Source: Candidatus Enterousia scatequi (GTDB lineage Bacteria > Pseudomonadota > Alphaproteobacteria > Rs-D84). Taken from it: 33,951 bases of DNA. Positions within the stretch are counted from its first letter, which is position 1, and every line of letters starts with the position of its first letter. The position numbers and the translations under genes are program-made. This document shows positions 24,320 to 31,994 of the stretch, in pieces. The stretch is from NCBI GenBank assembly GCA_018064405.1, contig JAGHVG010000019.1, positions 1 through 33,951 on the forward strand, in the 5' to 3' direction. The notes under the pieces were generated by a model. The model ran no database searches, was not told where the DNA came from, and saw only the letters and a list, made by a program, of their open reading frames with translations.

Positions 24320-24568
24320 TTATTTTACCTTTGTATTACCAACTATGTAAATCTTTTGTGGCAAATCAGAATGTGGCATTAATTTACTGTCGCGTTTTTT
24401 TAACGCCTCTACTGCCTTTAATGCCAAATTTTTTGTTCTATATTGATAACGAACCAATAATGTAAACATTCCGCGTTCAACCAAAATATCCGCGCCAAAT
24501 GCTTCTTTTTTCAAATTTTCAGGAATATAAATTCCTTCCACGGCAATAATTTCTTTAAAATCAACCAT
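24320..24568 (-). CDS. Small protein, paralogue of the adjacent gene (a)
   Basis: 82 residues, beginning MVDFKEIIAVEGIYIPENL and followed by GADILVERG, TLLVRYQYRTKNLALKAVEALKK and a basic end. It resembles the next gene in length and strand/helix order, so the pair likely arose by duplication. It lies 14 bases downstream of uvrB on the same strand. No signal peptide or membrane segment is present. Function unknown; the short alpha/beta pattern could be a ferredoxin-like fold, which is a guess. Confidence 0.65.
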   Translation of the reverse strand: MVDFKEIIAVEGIYIPENLKKEAFGADILVERGMFTLLVRYQYRTKNLALKAVEALKKRDSKLMPHSDLPQKIYIVGNTKVK

Positions 24569-24582
24569 CTTATAATACCCTT

Positions 24583-26580
24583 TTATTCAACCAATAATAA
24601 ATCATCTTCTAACCTATGAATTGCGTCACGGATATCTGCTGCCTCTTCAAATTCCAGATTTTCCGCCGCACGTTTCATCTTTTGTGTCAGTGTTTTAATC
24701 TCTTTACGAATCGCATCTGCATCCATAACACCGTTTTTATTATACACAAATTTTCGTTTTGCATCTGTTTTTTCTTGTTTTTCTATAACTTCATTAAACA
24801 CTGCCTTGGAAATAGTTTTTGGTGTTATACCATGTTCCTGATTATATGCCATTTGCTTTTCGCGTCTGCGCGCTGTTTCATCTAGCGCATATCGCATAGA
24901 TTCAGTTATTGTATCAGCATACAAAATAACCCGACCATTTGCATTACGCGCAGCGCGCCCAATTGTTTGAATCAAACTGCGCGCAGAACGCAAGAAACCC
25001 TCTTTATCAGCATCCATAATGGCAACCAATTCACATTCTGGAACATCCAAGCCTTCGCGCAGCAAATTAATTCCGACCAACACATCATATTTACCCAACC
25101 GCAAATCACGTAATAAATCTATACGTTCTAGGGTATCAATATCGCTGTGCATATATCGCGCTCTAACACCGTTTTCATTCAGGTAATCTGTCAACTGCTC
25201 TGCCATCTTTTTGGTCAATGTTGTTACCAATGCCCTGCCCTTAATAGATTTTAATTCATCCAATAAATCATCAACCTGATGCGCAATTGGTCGAACATCA
25301 CAAATTGGATCTAACAATCCCGTCGGACGAATTACCTGTTCAGAAACAATTCCCCCAGATTGTTCTAATTCCCATGGACCCGGGGTTGCAGATACAAATA
25401 TCGTCTGGGGCCGCAAAGCATTCCATTCATCAAACATTAATGGTCTATTATCAACACACGACGGTAAACGGAAACCATACTGGGCCAACGTTTCCTTACG
25501 CGCCCTATCCCCACGCGACATTGCACCAATTTGCGGAACGGTCACATGACTTTCATCAACAAACAAAACTGCATCTTTTGGTAAATATTCAAACAATGTT
25601 GGTGGTGGCTGCCCCGGTGCGCGCCCTGTCAAATATCGTGAATAGTTTTCAATACCACGACAAGTTCCAGTCGATGCCATCATTTCAATATCAAAATTGA
25701 CACGTTCACGCAGGCGCTGTTCTTCAACATATTTCATATTATCATGAAAATATTTTAACCTTTCGTCTAAATCAATTCTGATATTATCAATTGCCTGTAA
25801 TACAGACGGCATAGGGGTTGCATAGTGTGAATTTGGATAAATCGCGATTCTATCCATAGATGACAATTTTGCACCAGTAAGCGTATCAAATTCCCATATT
25901 GCTTCAACTTCATCACCAAAAAATGATACTTTCCACGCTCTATCTGCCATATGCGACGGGAATACATCCAGCGTATCACCACGAACACGAAAATCCCCAC
26001 GTGCAGGTGCAACATCATTACGCTTATACTGGATATCAACCAATGAATGAACTACATCTGACACAGCAATATTATCCCCAACATGCAGAACAAATCGCAT
26101 TCCTGCATATTCGTCTGGCGCTCCAATTCCATATATAGACGACACCGATGAAACAACAATCACATCACGATTTTCCAACATTGCGCGGGTTGCACTGTGG
26201 CGCATACGATCCAGTTGTTCGTTTATAGATGCATCCTTGTCAATATATGTATCTGTTGTTGGTACATATGCTTCTGGCTGGTAATAATCATAATAGGAAA
26301 CAAAATATTCCACATGATTATTTGGGAAAAACGACTTCATTTCTGTATATAATTGCGCCGCCAAAATTTTATTTGGTGCCATTAACAATGCTGGTCGTCC
26401 TAAATCTGCAATAACATTTGCCATTGTAAATGTTTTGCCAGACCCCGTTACCCCCAACAAAACCTGGGATTTTTTACCCGATTCAACACCAGCAACCAAT
26501 TCTGAAATCGCGGTTGGTTGATCACCCATAGGGGCATAAGGACTTTGAAGATCAAATATACTTTTTTTGTTCACAAACAC
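24583..26580 (-). CDS. uvrB: Excinuclease ABC subunit UvrB
   Basis: 665 residues from a GTG at 26580; a second in-frame GTG at 26574 (reading VNKK) is an alternative. UvrB is the damage-verifying helicase of nucleotide excision repair. Seen in order: [12 protein letters not shown], Walker [13 protein letters not shown], the beta-hairpin block [29 protein letters not shown], helicase motifs FVSATPG and [22 protein letters not shown], and the C-terminal UVR motif ([17 protein letters not shown]) that binds UvrC. It is divergent from the AsmA-like gene, with about 40 bases between them. Confidence 0.97.
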   Translation of the reverse strand: MFVNKKSIFDLQSPYAPMGDQPTAISELVAGVESGKKSQVLLGVTGSGKTFTMANVIADLGRPALLMAPNKILAAQLYTEMKSFFPNNHVEYFVSYYDYYQPEAYVPTTDTYIDKDASINEQLDRMRHSATRAMLENRDVIVVSSVSSIYGIGAPDEYAGMRFVLHVGDNIAVSDVVHSLVDIQYKRNDVAPARGDFRVRGDTLDVFPSHMADRAWKVSFFGDEVEAIWEFDTLTGAKLSSMDRIAIYPNSHYATPMPSVLQAIDNIRIDLDERLKYFHDNMKYVEEQRLRERVNFDIEMMASTGTCRGIENYSRYLTGRAPGQPPPTLFEYLPKDAVLFVDESHVTVPQIGAMSRGDRARKETLAQYGFRLPSCVDNRPLMFDEWNALRPQTIFVSATPGPWELEQSGGIVSEQVIRPTGLLDPICDVRPIAHQVDDLLDELKSIKGRALVTTLTKKMAEQLTDYLNENGVRARYMHSDIDTLERIDLLRDLRLGKYDVLVGINLLREGLDVPECELVAIMDADKEGFLRSARSLIQTIGRAARNANGRVILYADTITESMRYALDETARRREKQMAYNQEHGITPKTISKAVFNEVIEKQEKTDAKRKFVYNKNGVMDADAIRKEIKTLTQKMKRAAENLEFEEAADIRDAIHRLEDDLLLVE

Positions 26581-26620
26581 TAATATAATATTTTATAATC
26601 AAAATACAAGGACAGAGAGA

Positions 26621-29098
26621 GTGCCATTAACACCACACCTTAGACGGCGTATTTTGTGGACCAGCATATGTTGTGTTGGACTGTTGCTATTGGCATATAT
26701 TGTTATTCCCCCTGCTATAAACATTAATTACCTAAAACCAGGCATCGAAAAAGCCATTTCAGAACAAACCGGCATCAACGTAAACATCACAGGATCAATA
26801 AATTTCAGTTTATTGGGTGCCACAACAATTGTTGCACATAATGTTAACACTCCCTTTGGTGATATAGATCGGGTATCATTATCTATGCCGTTACGTTACA
26901 TATTTAATATGCAAAACGCCCATTTAAACAGTGATATTGATGTTTATGGTGCAAACATAAAAATAACATCACTTATACCGACCAATTTCAATCACAATAT
27001 AAACGTGTATAACTCAAATGTATTTTTTATAAACAAAGAATACAAAATTATTCGCGCTAATATAATTGACAGAACATTTAATGGCAGCATTCGCACCTCA
27101 CAACACAAATACGACATTGCTTTTAACAACGGAAATTTTGTGGTTAAAAACAATAACAATAATCTGGAAATAACTGGGCAGATATATTCTGATGGAACCG
27201 CGCGTGGCGAATTGCACATTGAAACAGATGATATAAACCGTTGGTTTGAATTTTCAGAACCCAAAATAGATAAACATGTCAGTGCAACCATGAACTTTGA
27301 TTGGGATGGCGAATATGGATTTGATTTTACAGATATTCATGCAAATGGGACAATCGGGAACATAACGCTTAAACCTGACGGACATAAAGTAATACATTTA
27401 GCATCAAACAATCTTACTTACGATTTATCTTTTTTAACCAAGCCAAACAAATTTTTCTATAACACCGATTTGGATTTAGATTTTTATGGCGATATGCCAC
27501 TAAACAAACACCATTTCAAACATTTAAAGGTTCAAACATCTGGCAAAGATGAACACATAGATATTTCAAATATAACTGCAGATAATATATCATTACAAAA
27601 TGGTTATATTGATACAGATGGCGGTCATGACATAACCTTAGTAATAAATCGTAATAACAATATAACCCAGTGTTTATTTAACGGAACACCAGAAATATGG
27701 GAATGTTCAAAATTCACATATAAAAATATATCTGGAACATTAAATATAAATAATAATACATTTACGGCATCAATTACATCACCCGATGATATGCCCAACA
27801 TAGAAACACTGCAAAACGCAGTTGCGACATTGGGATCTCAAGGAACAATAAAATTTTCATTTGCAAACAAATCTGGTGATTTACTAATAACACCTGACAC
27901 AATAACACCACAGTTTACATTTGCAACAGACGTATCGTTACAAGATGTGAATATATATTTTGGTTTTCTGCCGCCGTTTATGATGACCACCAAGGGTGAA
28001 TTAACAACCACTGACGGCACACTCACATTTATTCCATCTGACAAAAATTGGACACTATCTGTATCCCAAAAAAGTTTTCACATTACAGGAACAAACCTAA
28101 AACTTTGGTTACAACATCCTGATGACCTGAAATTTATGAACGATCTGCCGTATGCTGTGTCTGGGATATACGACAATGGGTATATTTCCAATTTGACCTT
28201 TATACTGGCGGAACAAATATTCACCGGAACATCAAACAAGGACACAATTACACTATCAACCAACGAACTAAATCTCGACAAGTTTATCAATCAAAACTTT
28301 ATGCAGAATTTTGAAGAACAATCGTTTTTATCCCAACACCCAGTCATAAGTATGTTTGATATACCTTTTAATATCTCAATATCTGCCAAGAAATTGATTT
28401 TTAACGACATAGAATATAATAATTTTATATATTCCCTTAAACGCGACAGTCAAACAATATCTATAACGGACAGCGACCGCGGGAATTTACTTACGACAAT
28501 AGAAAAACATAAAAACGATTATAACATCAATATACAATTAAATAAGTTTTTACAAGATGGTGGCATTCTAACCTATGATATGCCGATAAACACTTATAAC
28601 AGCACAATAACAGGAAACGCAAAATTTAAAACATTTGGCAATATCGCAGAAGATATTTTATATAACCTATCTGGGGATATAGATGTTACATTTAATGGTG
28701 GCGATTTTATTGGGTTTGGCATTGATGACTTTTATGCATCATCTGAAACGATTGGTACGTTGAACGCAGAATTTGCTATATCCAAGGCATTAAATGGTGG
28801 CATCAGCCATTTGAAAGAATTGCGCATCATTGGTCGCTATGAACATGGACAATTTTCCACCACAAAACCATTCACTTTATCACTGCGACATGCTGATATC
28901 ACTGGTGCCCTAGATATATCTGACACAAACATAAATGGGTTATTTCAAATAACATTACGCGGTACATCGCCTGACCCAACACCAATTGATGTAAAATTAG
29001 ATACAAATAATTTACGCACATATTCGTTATCTGAAATCATGACTAATTTTGATCCTGATTATATGCGAACATTTGTTCAAACACATAATCAATTCTAA
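26621..29098 (+). CDS. AsmA-like envelope protein
   Basis: About 825 residues when started at GTG 26621, which sits behind an AGGACAGAGAG ribosome-binding region; earlier in-frame codons lack one. An N-terminal membrane helix (LWTSICCVGLLLLAYIVIP) leads into an AsmA-type N-terminal segment (YLKPGIEKAISEQTGINVNITGSINFSLLG). A long beta-rich periplasmic region follows. Near the end GDIDVTFNGGDFIGFGIDDF and FTLSLRHADITGALDISD resemble the AsmA C-terminal domain. AsmA-like proteins are thought to carry phospholipids between the inner and outer membranes. Which family member this is cannot be told. It is Asn-rich, like many proteins in this window. Confidence 0.8.
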   Translation: MPLTPHLRRRILWTSICCVGLLLLAYIVIPPAININYLKPGIEKAISEQTGINVNITGSINFSLLGATTIVAHNVNTPFGDIDRVSLSMPLRYIFNMQNAHLNSDIDVYGANIKITSLIPTNFNHNINVYNSNVFFINKEYKIIRANIIDRTFNGSIRTSQHKYDIAFNNGNFVVKNNNNNLEITGQIYSDGTARGELHIETDDINRWFEFSEPKIDKHVSATMNFDWDGEYGFDFTDIHANGTIGNITLKPDGHKVIHLASNNLTYDLSFLTKPNKFFYNTDLDLDFYGDMPLNKHHFKHLKVQTSGKDEHIDISNITADNISLQNGYIDTDGGHDITLVINRNNNITQCLFNGTPEIWECSKFTYKNISGTLNINNNTFTASITSPDDMPNIETLQNAVATLGSQGTIKFSFANKSGDLLITPDTITPQFTFATDVSLQDVNIYFGFLPPFMMTTKGELTTTDGTLTFIPSDKNWTLSVSQKSFHITGTNLKLWLQHPDDLKFMNDLPYAVSGIYDNGYISNLTFILAEQIFTGTSNKDTITLSTNELNLDKFINQNFMQNFEEQSFLSQHPVISMFDIPFNISISAKKLIFNDIEYNNFIYSLKRDSQTISITDSDRGNLLTTIEKHKNDYNINIQLNKFLQDGGILTYDMPINTYNSTITGNAKFKTFGNIAEDILYNLSGDIDVTFNGGDFIGFGIDDFYASSETIGTLNAEFAISKALNGGISHLKELRIIGRYEHGQFSTTKPFTLSLRHADITGALDISDTNINGLFQITLRGTSPDPTPIDVKLDTNNLRTYSLSEIMTNFDPDYMRTFVQTHNQF

Positions 29099-29100
29099 AA

Positions 29101-29126
29101 AAACACGATCCAAACGGACCGTGTTT
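29101..29126. terminator. Bidirectional hairpin terminator
   Basis: AAACACG (29101-29107) pairs with CGTGTTT (29120-29126). TCC/GGA continues the stem after an A-C mismatch, closing on an AAAC loop. A-rich sequence on one side and a T-rich tract on the other allow it to end both the AsmA-like gene (+) and aspS (-). Confidence 0.8.
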
Positions 29127-29131
29127 CTGTT

Positions 29132-30901
29132 TTAGTTCTTTTTACGTATTTGTATATGGGTTTCACGTAATTGTTTTTCCGTAACCTCTGTCGGGGCACC
29201 CATCATCAAATCCTGGCCACGTTGATTGGTTGGGAACAAAACAACCCCACGTAAGTTTGGTTCATCACGCATAATTTGCACCAAACGGTCCAACCCAAAC
29301 GCACACCCACCGTGCGGTGGTGCGCCATATTGGAAAGCATTATACATGCCCCCAAATTTCGCCTTAACAGTTTCTTCATCATACCCAGTGATATCAAAAC
29401 ACTTTAACATGATCTCTGGGTTATAATTACGCAAACCACCACTGCAAATTTCGTTTCCGTTTAACACCATATCAAATTGTGCCGCTTTGATAGCGAGTGG
29501 ATCTTTACTTTTCAATTCATCCAACGTTGCCATTGGGAACGAAAAAGGATTATGTGTAAACGCAATTCCTGTTGATGATTCTGGATCTGCTTCAAAGAAT
29601 GGGAAATCTTCTATCCAACATAATCTAAATTCCGTTTCATCAATCAAACCCAAATCCTCGCCCAACTTTATACGCAATTTACCTGCGGCTTTTGCTGCCT
29701 TTTCTGGTTCGTCACACACAAAGAACAACGATGAATTATCACCTGCGATTTTGTGCAGTTTTGCAATTCTTGCCTCATCCAATTTTTTTGCAACGGGACC
29801 TTTTGCTTCATCGGCAAACACAATATATCCCAAACCGCCTAATTCTAATTCTTTAACCGCATATTCGCCTAATTTATCGAACCATGAACGCGGTTTATCA
29901 GACGATTTTGGTGCCGGTATTGCACGAACCACCGAACCGTTTTCAACAGCATTTGCAAATATTCCAAAATCAGACCCACGGAATATTTCCGTAACATCAG
30001 AAATAATAATTGGATTGCGCAAATCTGGTTTATCTGTTCCATACTTCAACATTGCATCATCAAATGCAATATGTGGAATATCCGGACATATCTTGGCATT
30101 TGGAACGAATTCACGTATCATTTCTGGAATCAAAGTATTACCAACCGCCTGAATATCGGGCAAATCAACAAACGACATTTCCAGATCTAATTGATAGAAT
30201 TCTAACAATCTATCTGCACGCAAATCTTCGTCACGAAAACATGGTGCAATTTGAAAATATCTATCAAATCCAGAAATTTGAATTAATTGCTTAAATTGTT
30301 GTGGTGCCTGTGGCAGCGCATAAAACATCCCATGATGAATACGCGATGGAACGATAAAGTCACGCGCACCTTCTGGGCTGGATGCTGTTAATATAGGTGT
30401 TTGAAATTCTGAAAATCCATATTCCCACATTTTATCACGAATAAATTTCATAACACGATTGCGGAATAAAATATTTTGGTGTAATGATTCACGGCGCAAA
30501 TCAATATAACGATATTTTAAACGTAAATCTTCTGACACCGTTCCATCATCACCAAACACCTGGAACGGCAACACATCCGCATTTGTTAAAATTTCCCATG
30601 ATTTAGATTGTACCTCTATATGCCCTGTTGGGATTTTATCATTTATTGCATCTGCGTCACGCGCAACGACAGTCCCTGTAATTTTAATCACAGATTCAGG
30701 ACGAATTTTTTCTAATTCTGCATCACCGCCGTCAAAAACAACCTGTGTTATTCCATAATTATCGCGCAAATCCACAAACAACAGTGAACCATGATCACGC
30801 TTACGATGAACCCATCCAGACAGAACAACTGTTTCACCAACGTTTTTTTCCGTCAGTTCGCCACACGTATGTGTTCTATACTTTGATTTCAAAGATAACA
30901 T
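29132..30901 (-). CDS. aspS: Aspartyl-tRNA synthetase
   Basis: 589 residues, class IIb bacterial type. The anticodon-binding OB fold is at the N-terminus (YRTHTCGELT, GWVHRKRDHG, DLRDNYGITQVVFD). The catalytic core has YRYIDLRRE, FQTPILTASSPEGARDF, QAPQQFKQLIQISGFDRYFQIA, motif 2 CFRDEDLRADR and motif 3 GGCAFGLDRLVQIM. The bacterial GAD insertion lies between. The signature blocks look alphaproteobacterial rather than clostridial, so the gene itself seems vertically inherited. An AAGGTG ribosome binding site is 5 bases upstream. Expression is probably controlled by the T-box leader upstream. Confidence 0.97.
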   Translation of the reverse strand: MLSLKSKYRTHTCGELTEKNVGETVVLSGWVHRKRDHGSLLFVDLRDNYGITQVVFDGGDAELEKIRPESVIKITGTVVARDADAINDKIPTGHIEVQSKSWEILTNADVLPFQVFGDDGTVSEDLRLKYRYIDLRRESLHQNILFRNRVMKFIRDKMWEYGFSEFQTPILTASSPEGARDFIVPSRIHHGMFYALPQAPQQFKQLIQISGFDRYFQIAPCFRDEDLRADRLLEFYQLDLEMSFVDLPDIQAVGNTLIPEMIREFVPNAKICPDIPHIAFDDAMLKYGTDKPDLRNPIIISDVTEIFRGSDFGIFANAVENGSVVRAIPAPKSSDKPRSWFDKLGEYAVKELELGGLGYIVFADEAKGPVAKKLDEARIAKLHKIAGDNSSLFFVCDEPEKAAKAAGKLRIKLGEDLGLIDETEFRLCWIEDFPFFEADPESSTGIAFTHNPFSFPMATLDELKSKDPLAIKAAQFDMVLNGNEICSGGLRNYNPEIMLKCFDITGYDEETVKAKFGGMYNAFQYGAPPHGGCAFGLDRLVQIMRDEPNLRGVVLFPTNQRGQDLMMGAPTEVTEKQLRETHIQIRKKN

Positions 30902-31083
30902 TTTTACACCTTGTATTTATTTTAGTGCAGAAAAAAGAGATTTCTTTCGGCACCCAAACAATCTTAAACACAGGGGCGCTAAGATTTTTTCGCGCGGTGC
31001 CACCCTGATTTATTGCTTTTAATGGGTTTTGAATATTCCATGGTTGTCAGTCATATCATCACATTCGCGCCCTAAATCCATAG
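30902..31083 (-). promoter_or_regulatory. T-box riboswitch leader of aspS
   Basis: The minus-strand leader contains AGGGTGGCACCGCG (30993-31006), an exact match to the T-box core. Antiterminator pairing is complete: CAGGG (31003-31007) with CCCTG (30971-30975), a 7-base bulge UGGCACC, and GCGC (30992-30995) with GCGC (30976-30979). The bulge bases UGGC (30999-31002) would pair with the GCCA end of uncharged tRNA whose discriminator is G, as expected for tRNA-Asp. Two GAC (Asp) triplets lie upstream (31046-31048 and 31050-31052) as specifier candidates. Stem I is short and I could not fold it with confidence; stem II appears absent. A hairpin at 30960-30986 (AATCTTA/TAAGATT) would trap the 3' antiterminator strand and may be the competing fold. 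Confidence 0.85.
30931..30964 (-). terminator. Putative regulated terminator in the aspS leader
   Basis: On the minus strand AGATT (30960-30964) pairs with AATCT (30938-30942), and an inner TTTGG pairs with CCGAA around a GTG loop. This gives about 10 base pairs with one internal loop, followed by C and six T residues (30931-30936). It lies between the T-box antiterminator and the aspS start. It does not overlap the antiterminator directly, so the switching logic is unresolved and translational control remains possible. Confidence 0.55.
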
Positions 31084-31084
31084 G

Positions 31085-31113
31085 ATGATATATCCAAAAC
31101 ATTGTATTTGCAA
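31085..31113 (-). promoter_or_regulatory. Putative promoter of aspS
   Basis: Minus-strand TTGCAA (31108-31113), a 17-base spacer and TATCAT (31085-31090). The start would be near 31078, about 175 bases before aspS, leaving just enough leader for a short T-box RNA. A more upstream start is possible. Confidence 0.5.
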
Positions 31114-31130
31114 GAAATATATGATAAAAT
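31102..31130 (+). promoter_or_regulatory. Putative promoter of the SemiSWEET-ygjV pair
   Basis: TTGTAT (31102-31107), a 17-base spacer and TAAAAT (31125-31130), followed by an AAAGGA ribosome binding site before the ATG at 31167. It overlaps the divergent aspS promoter. Confidence 0.45.
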
Positions 31131-31166
31131 AGATGAAACAACGCATATAAAAGCAAAGGATTAAAT

Positions 31167-31442
31167 ATGAACACAGTTTTTGGGGAAATTTTTGGTTATT
31201 TATCTGGTGGACTAACCGCCCTGGCCTTTCTGCCCCAAACAATGAAAACCATAACAACCAAGAATGTATCTGGCTTATCCAGAAAAATGTACATTATGTA
31301 CACAACTGCATTGGTATGCTGGATAATATATGGGATATATCTTCATTCAAAACAAATAATATTTTTTAATTCTATAACATTGACTTTCAACATAATCATA
31401 CTGCGTATGATATTCAAATACGGTAAAAAGAAACACAAATAA
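31167..31442 (+). CDS. SemiSWEET-type sugar transporter (PQ-loop protein)
   Basis: 91 residues and three TM helices, exactly a SemiSWEET half-transporter. The first helix ends in the PQ motif (LTALAFLPQTMKTI), followed by KNVSGLSRKMYIMYT, the second helix (ALVCWIIYGIYL) and the third (SITLTFNIIILRMIF). Such proteins act as dimers moving sugars or similar small molecules down a gradient; the substrate cannot be predicted. The stop overlaps the next start by one base, so the two membrane proteins are translationally coupled. Confidence 0.9.
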   Translation: MNTVFGEIFGYLSGGLTALAFLPQTMKTITTKNVSGLSRKMYIMYTTALVCWIIYGIYLHSKQIIFFNSITLTFNIIILRMIFKYGKKKHK

Positions 31443-31945
31443 TGCTACTAGGATACATTTTTACAATATTAAACTATTTCAGCTATTGTTTTAGTCGGTT
31501 TGCTAAAACAAAACTGACGATGTTGTACATGGATTTATTATCCAAAGTATTTATGATTATTGCCCTGTATTGTTTTGGTTCTATCGGTGGCAGTTTATCA
31601 TTTATTGTTGCATTTATACTGATAATTATTGCCACACTAAAAGAAAACCAAAAACAAGATTGGTTGTTTGGATACATATTATTTCAGTTCATGTATATTG
31701 CGATATTAATTACAACATTTGACGGTATTGCATCAATATTGGTTTTTATAACTGTTTCTATAAAACTATACGCATTATGGTGGATGCGCCCCCAGGGCAT
31801 ACGCATGCTTGGGATTATCGCCAGTTTATTTTTTATTGTATATCAACTGACAATTCATAATTGGGCTGGGTTACTTGAAATCTGTGTAATTGCAAGTAAC
31901 GCAACATCTTTTCTGAAATATAGGAACAAAAAATATAAAACATAA
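31442..31945 (+). CDS. YgjV-family inner-membrane protein
   Basis: 167 residues with five or six hydrophobic segments. The family marks are SRFAKTKLTMLYMDLLSK near the N-terminus, WWMRPQGIRMLG, and the C-terminal NWAGLLEICVIASNATSFLKY. It matches the YgjV inner-membrane family, whose function is unknown. It is coupled by a one-base overlap to a SemiSWEET gene, suggesting the two act together in transport. Confidence 0.8.
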   Translation: MLLGYIFTILNYFSYCFSRFAKTKLTMLYMDLLSKVFMIIALYCFGSIGGSLSFIVAFILIIIATLKENQKQDWLFGYILFQFMYIAILITTFDGIASILVFITVSIKLYALWWMRPQGIRMLGIIASLFFIVYQLTIHNWAGLLEICVIASNATSFLKYRNKKYKT

Positions 31946-31994
31946 CACATAATATTTGATATAATATGCAACATCATACAGCGGGAGAGAACAT

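Noticed and set aside
26567..26620. Upstream extension of the AsmA-like gene from a TTG at 26567
   Set aside because: It lacks a ribosome binding site, would overlap the uvrB start, and adds an Asn-rich stretch. GTG 26621 follows an AGGA region and starts just before the basic residues and membrane helix.
29101..29131. Possible small RNA between the AsmA-like gene and aspS
   Set aside because: The 33-base gap is fully explained by a bidirectional terminator hairpin.
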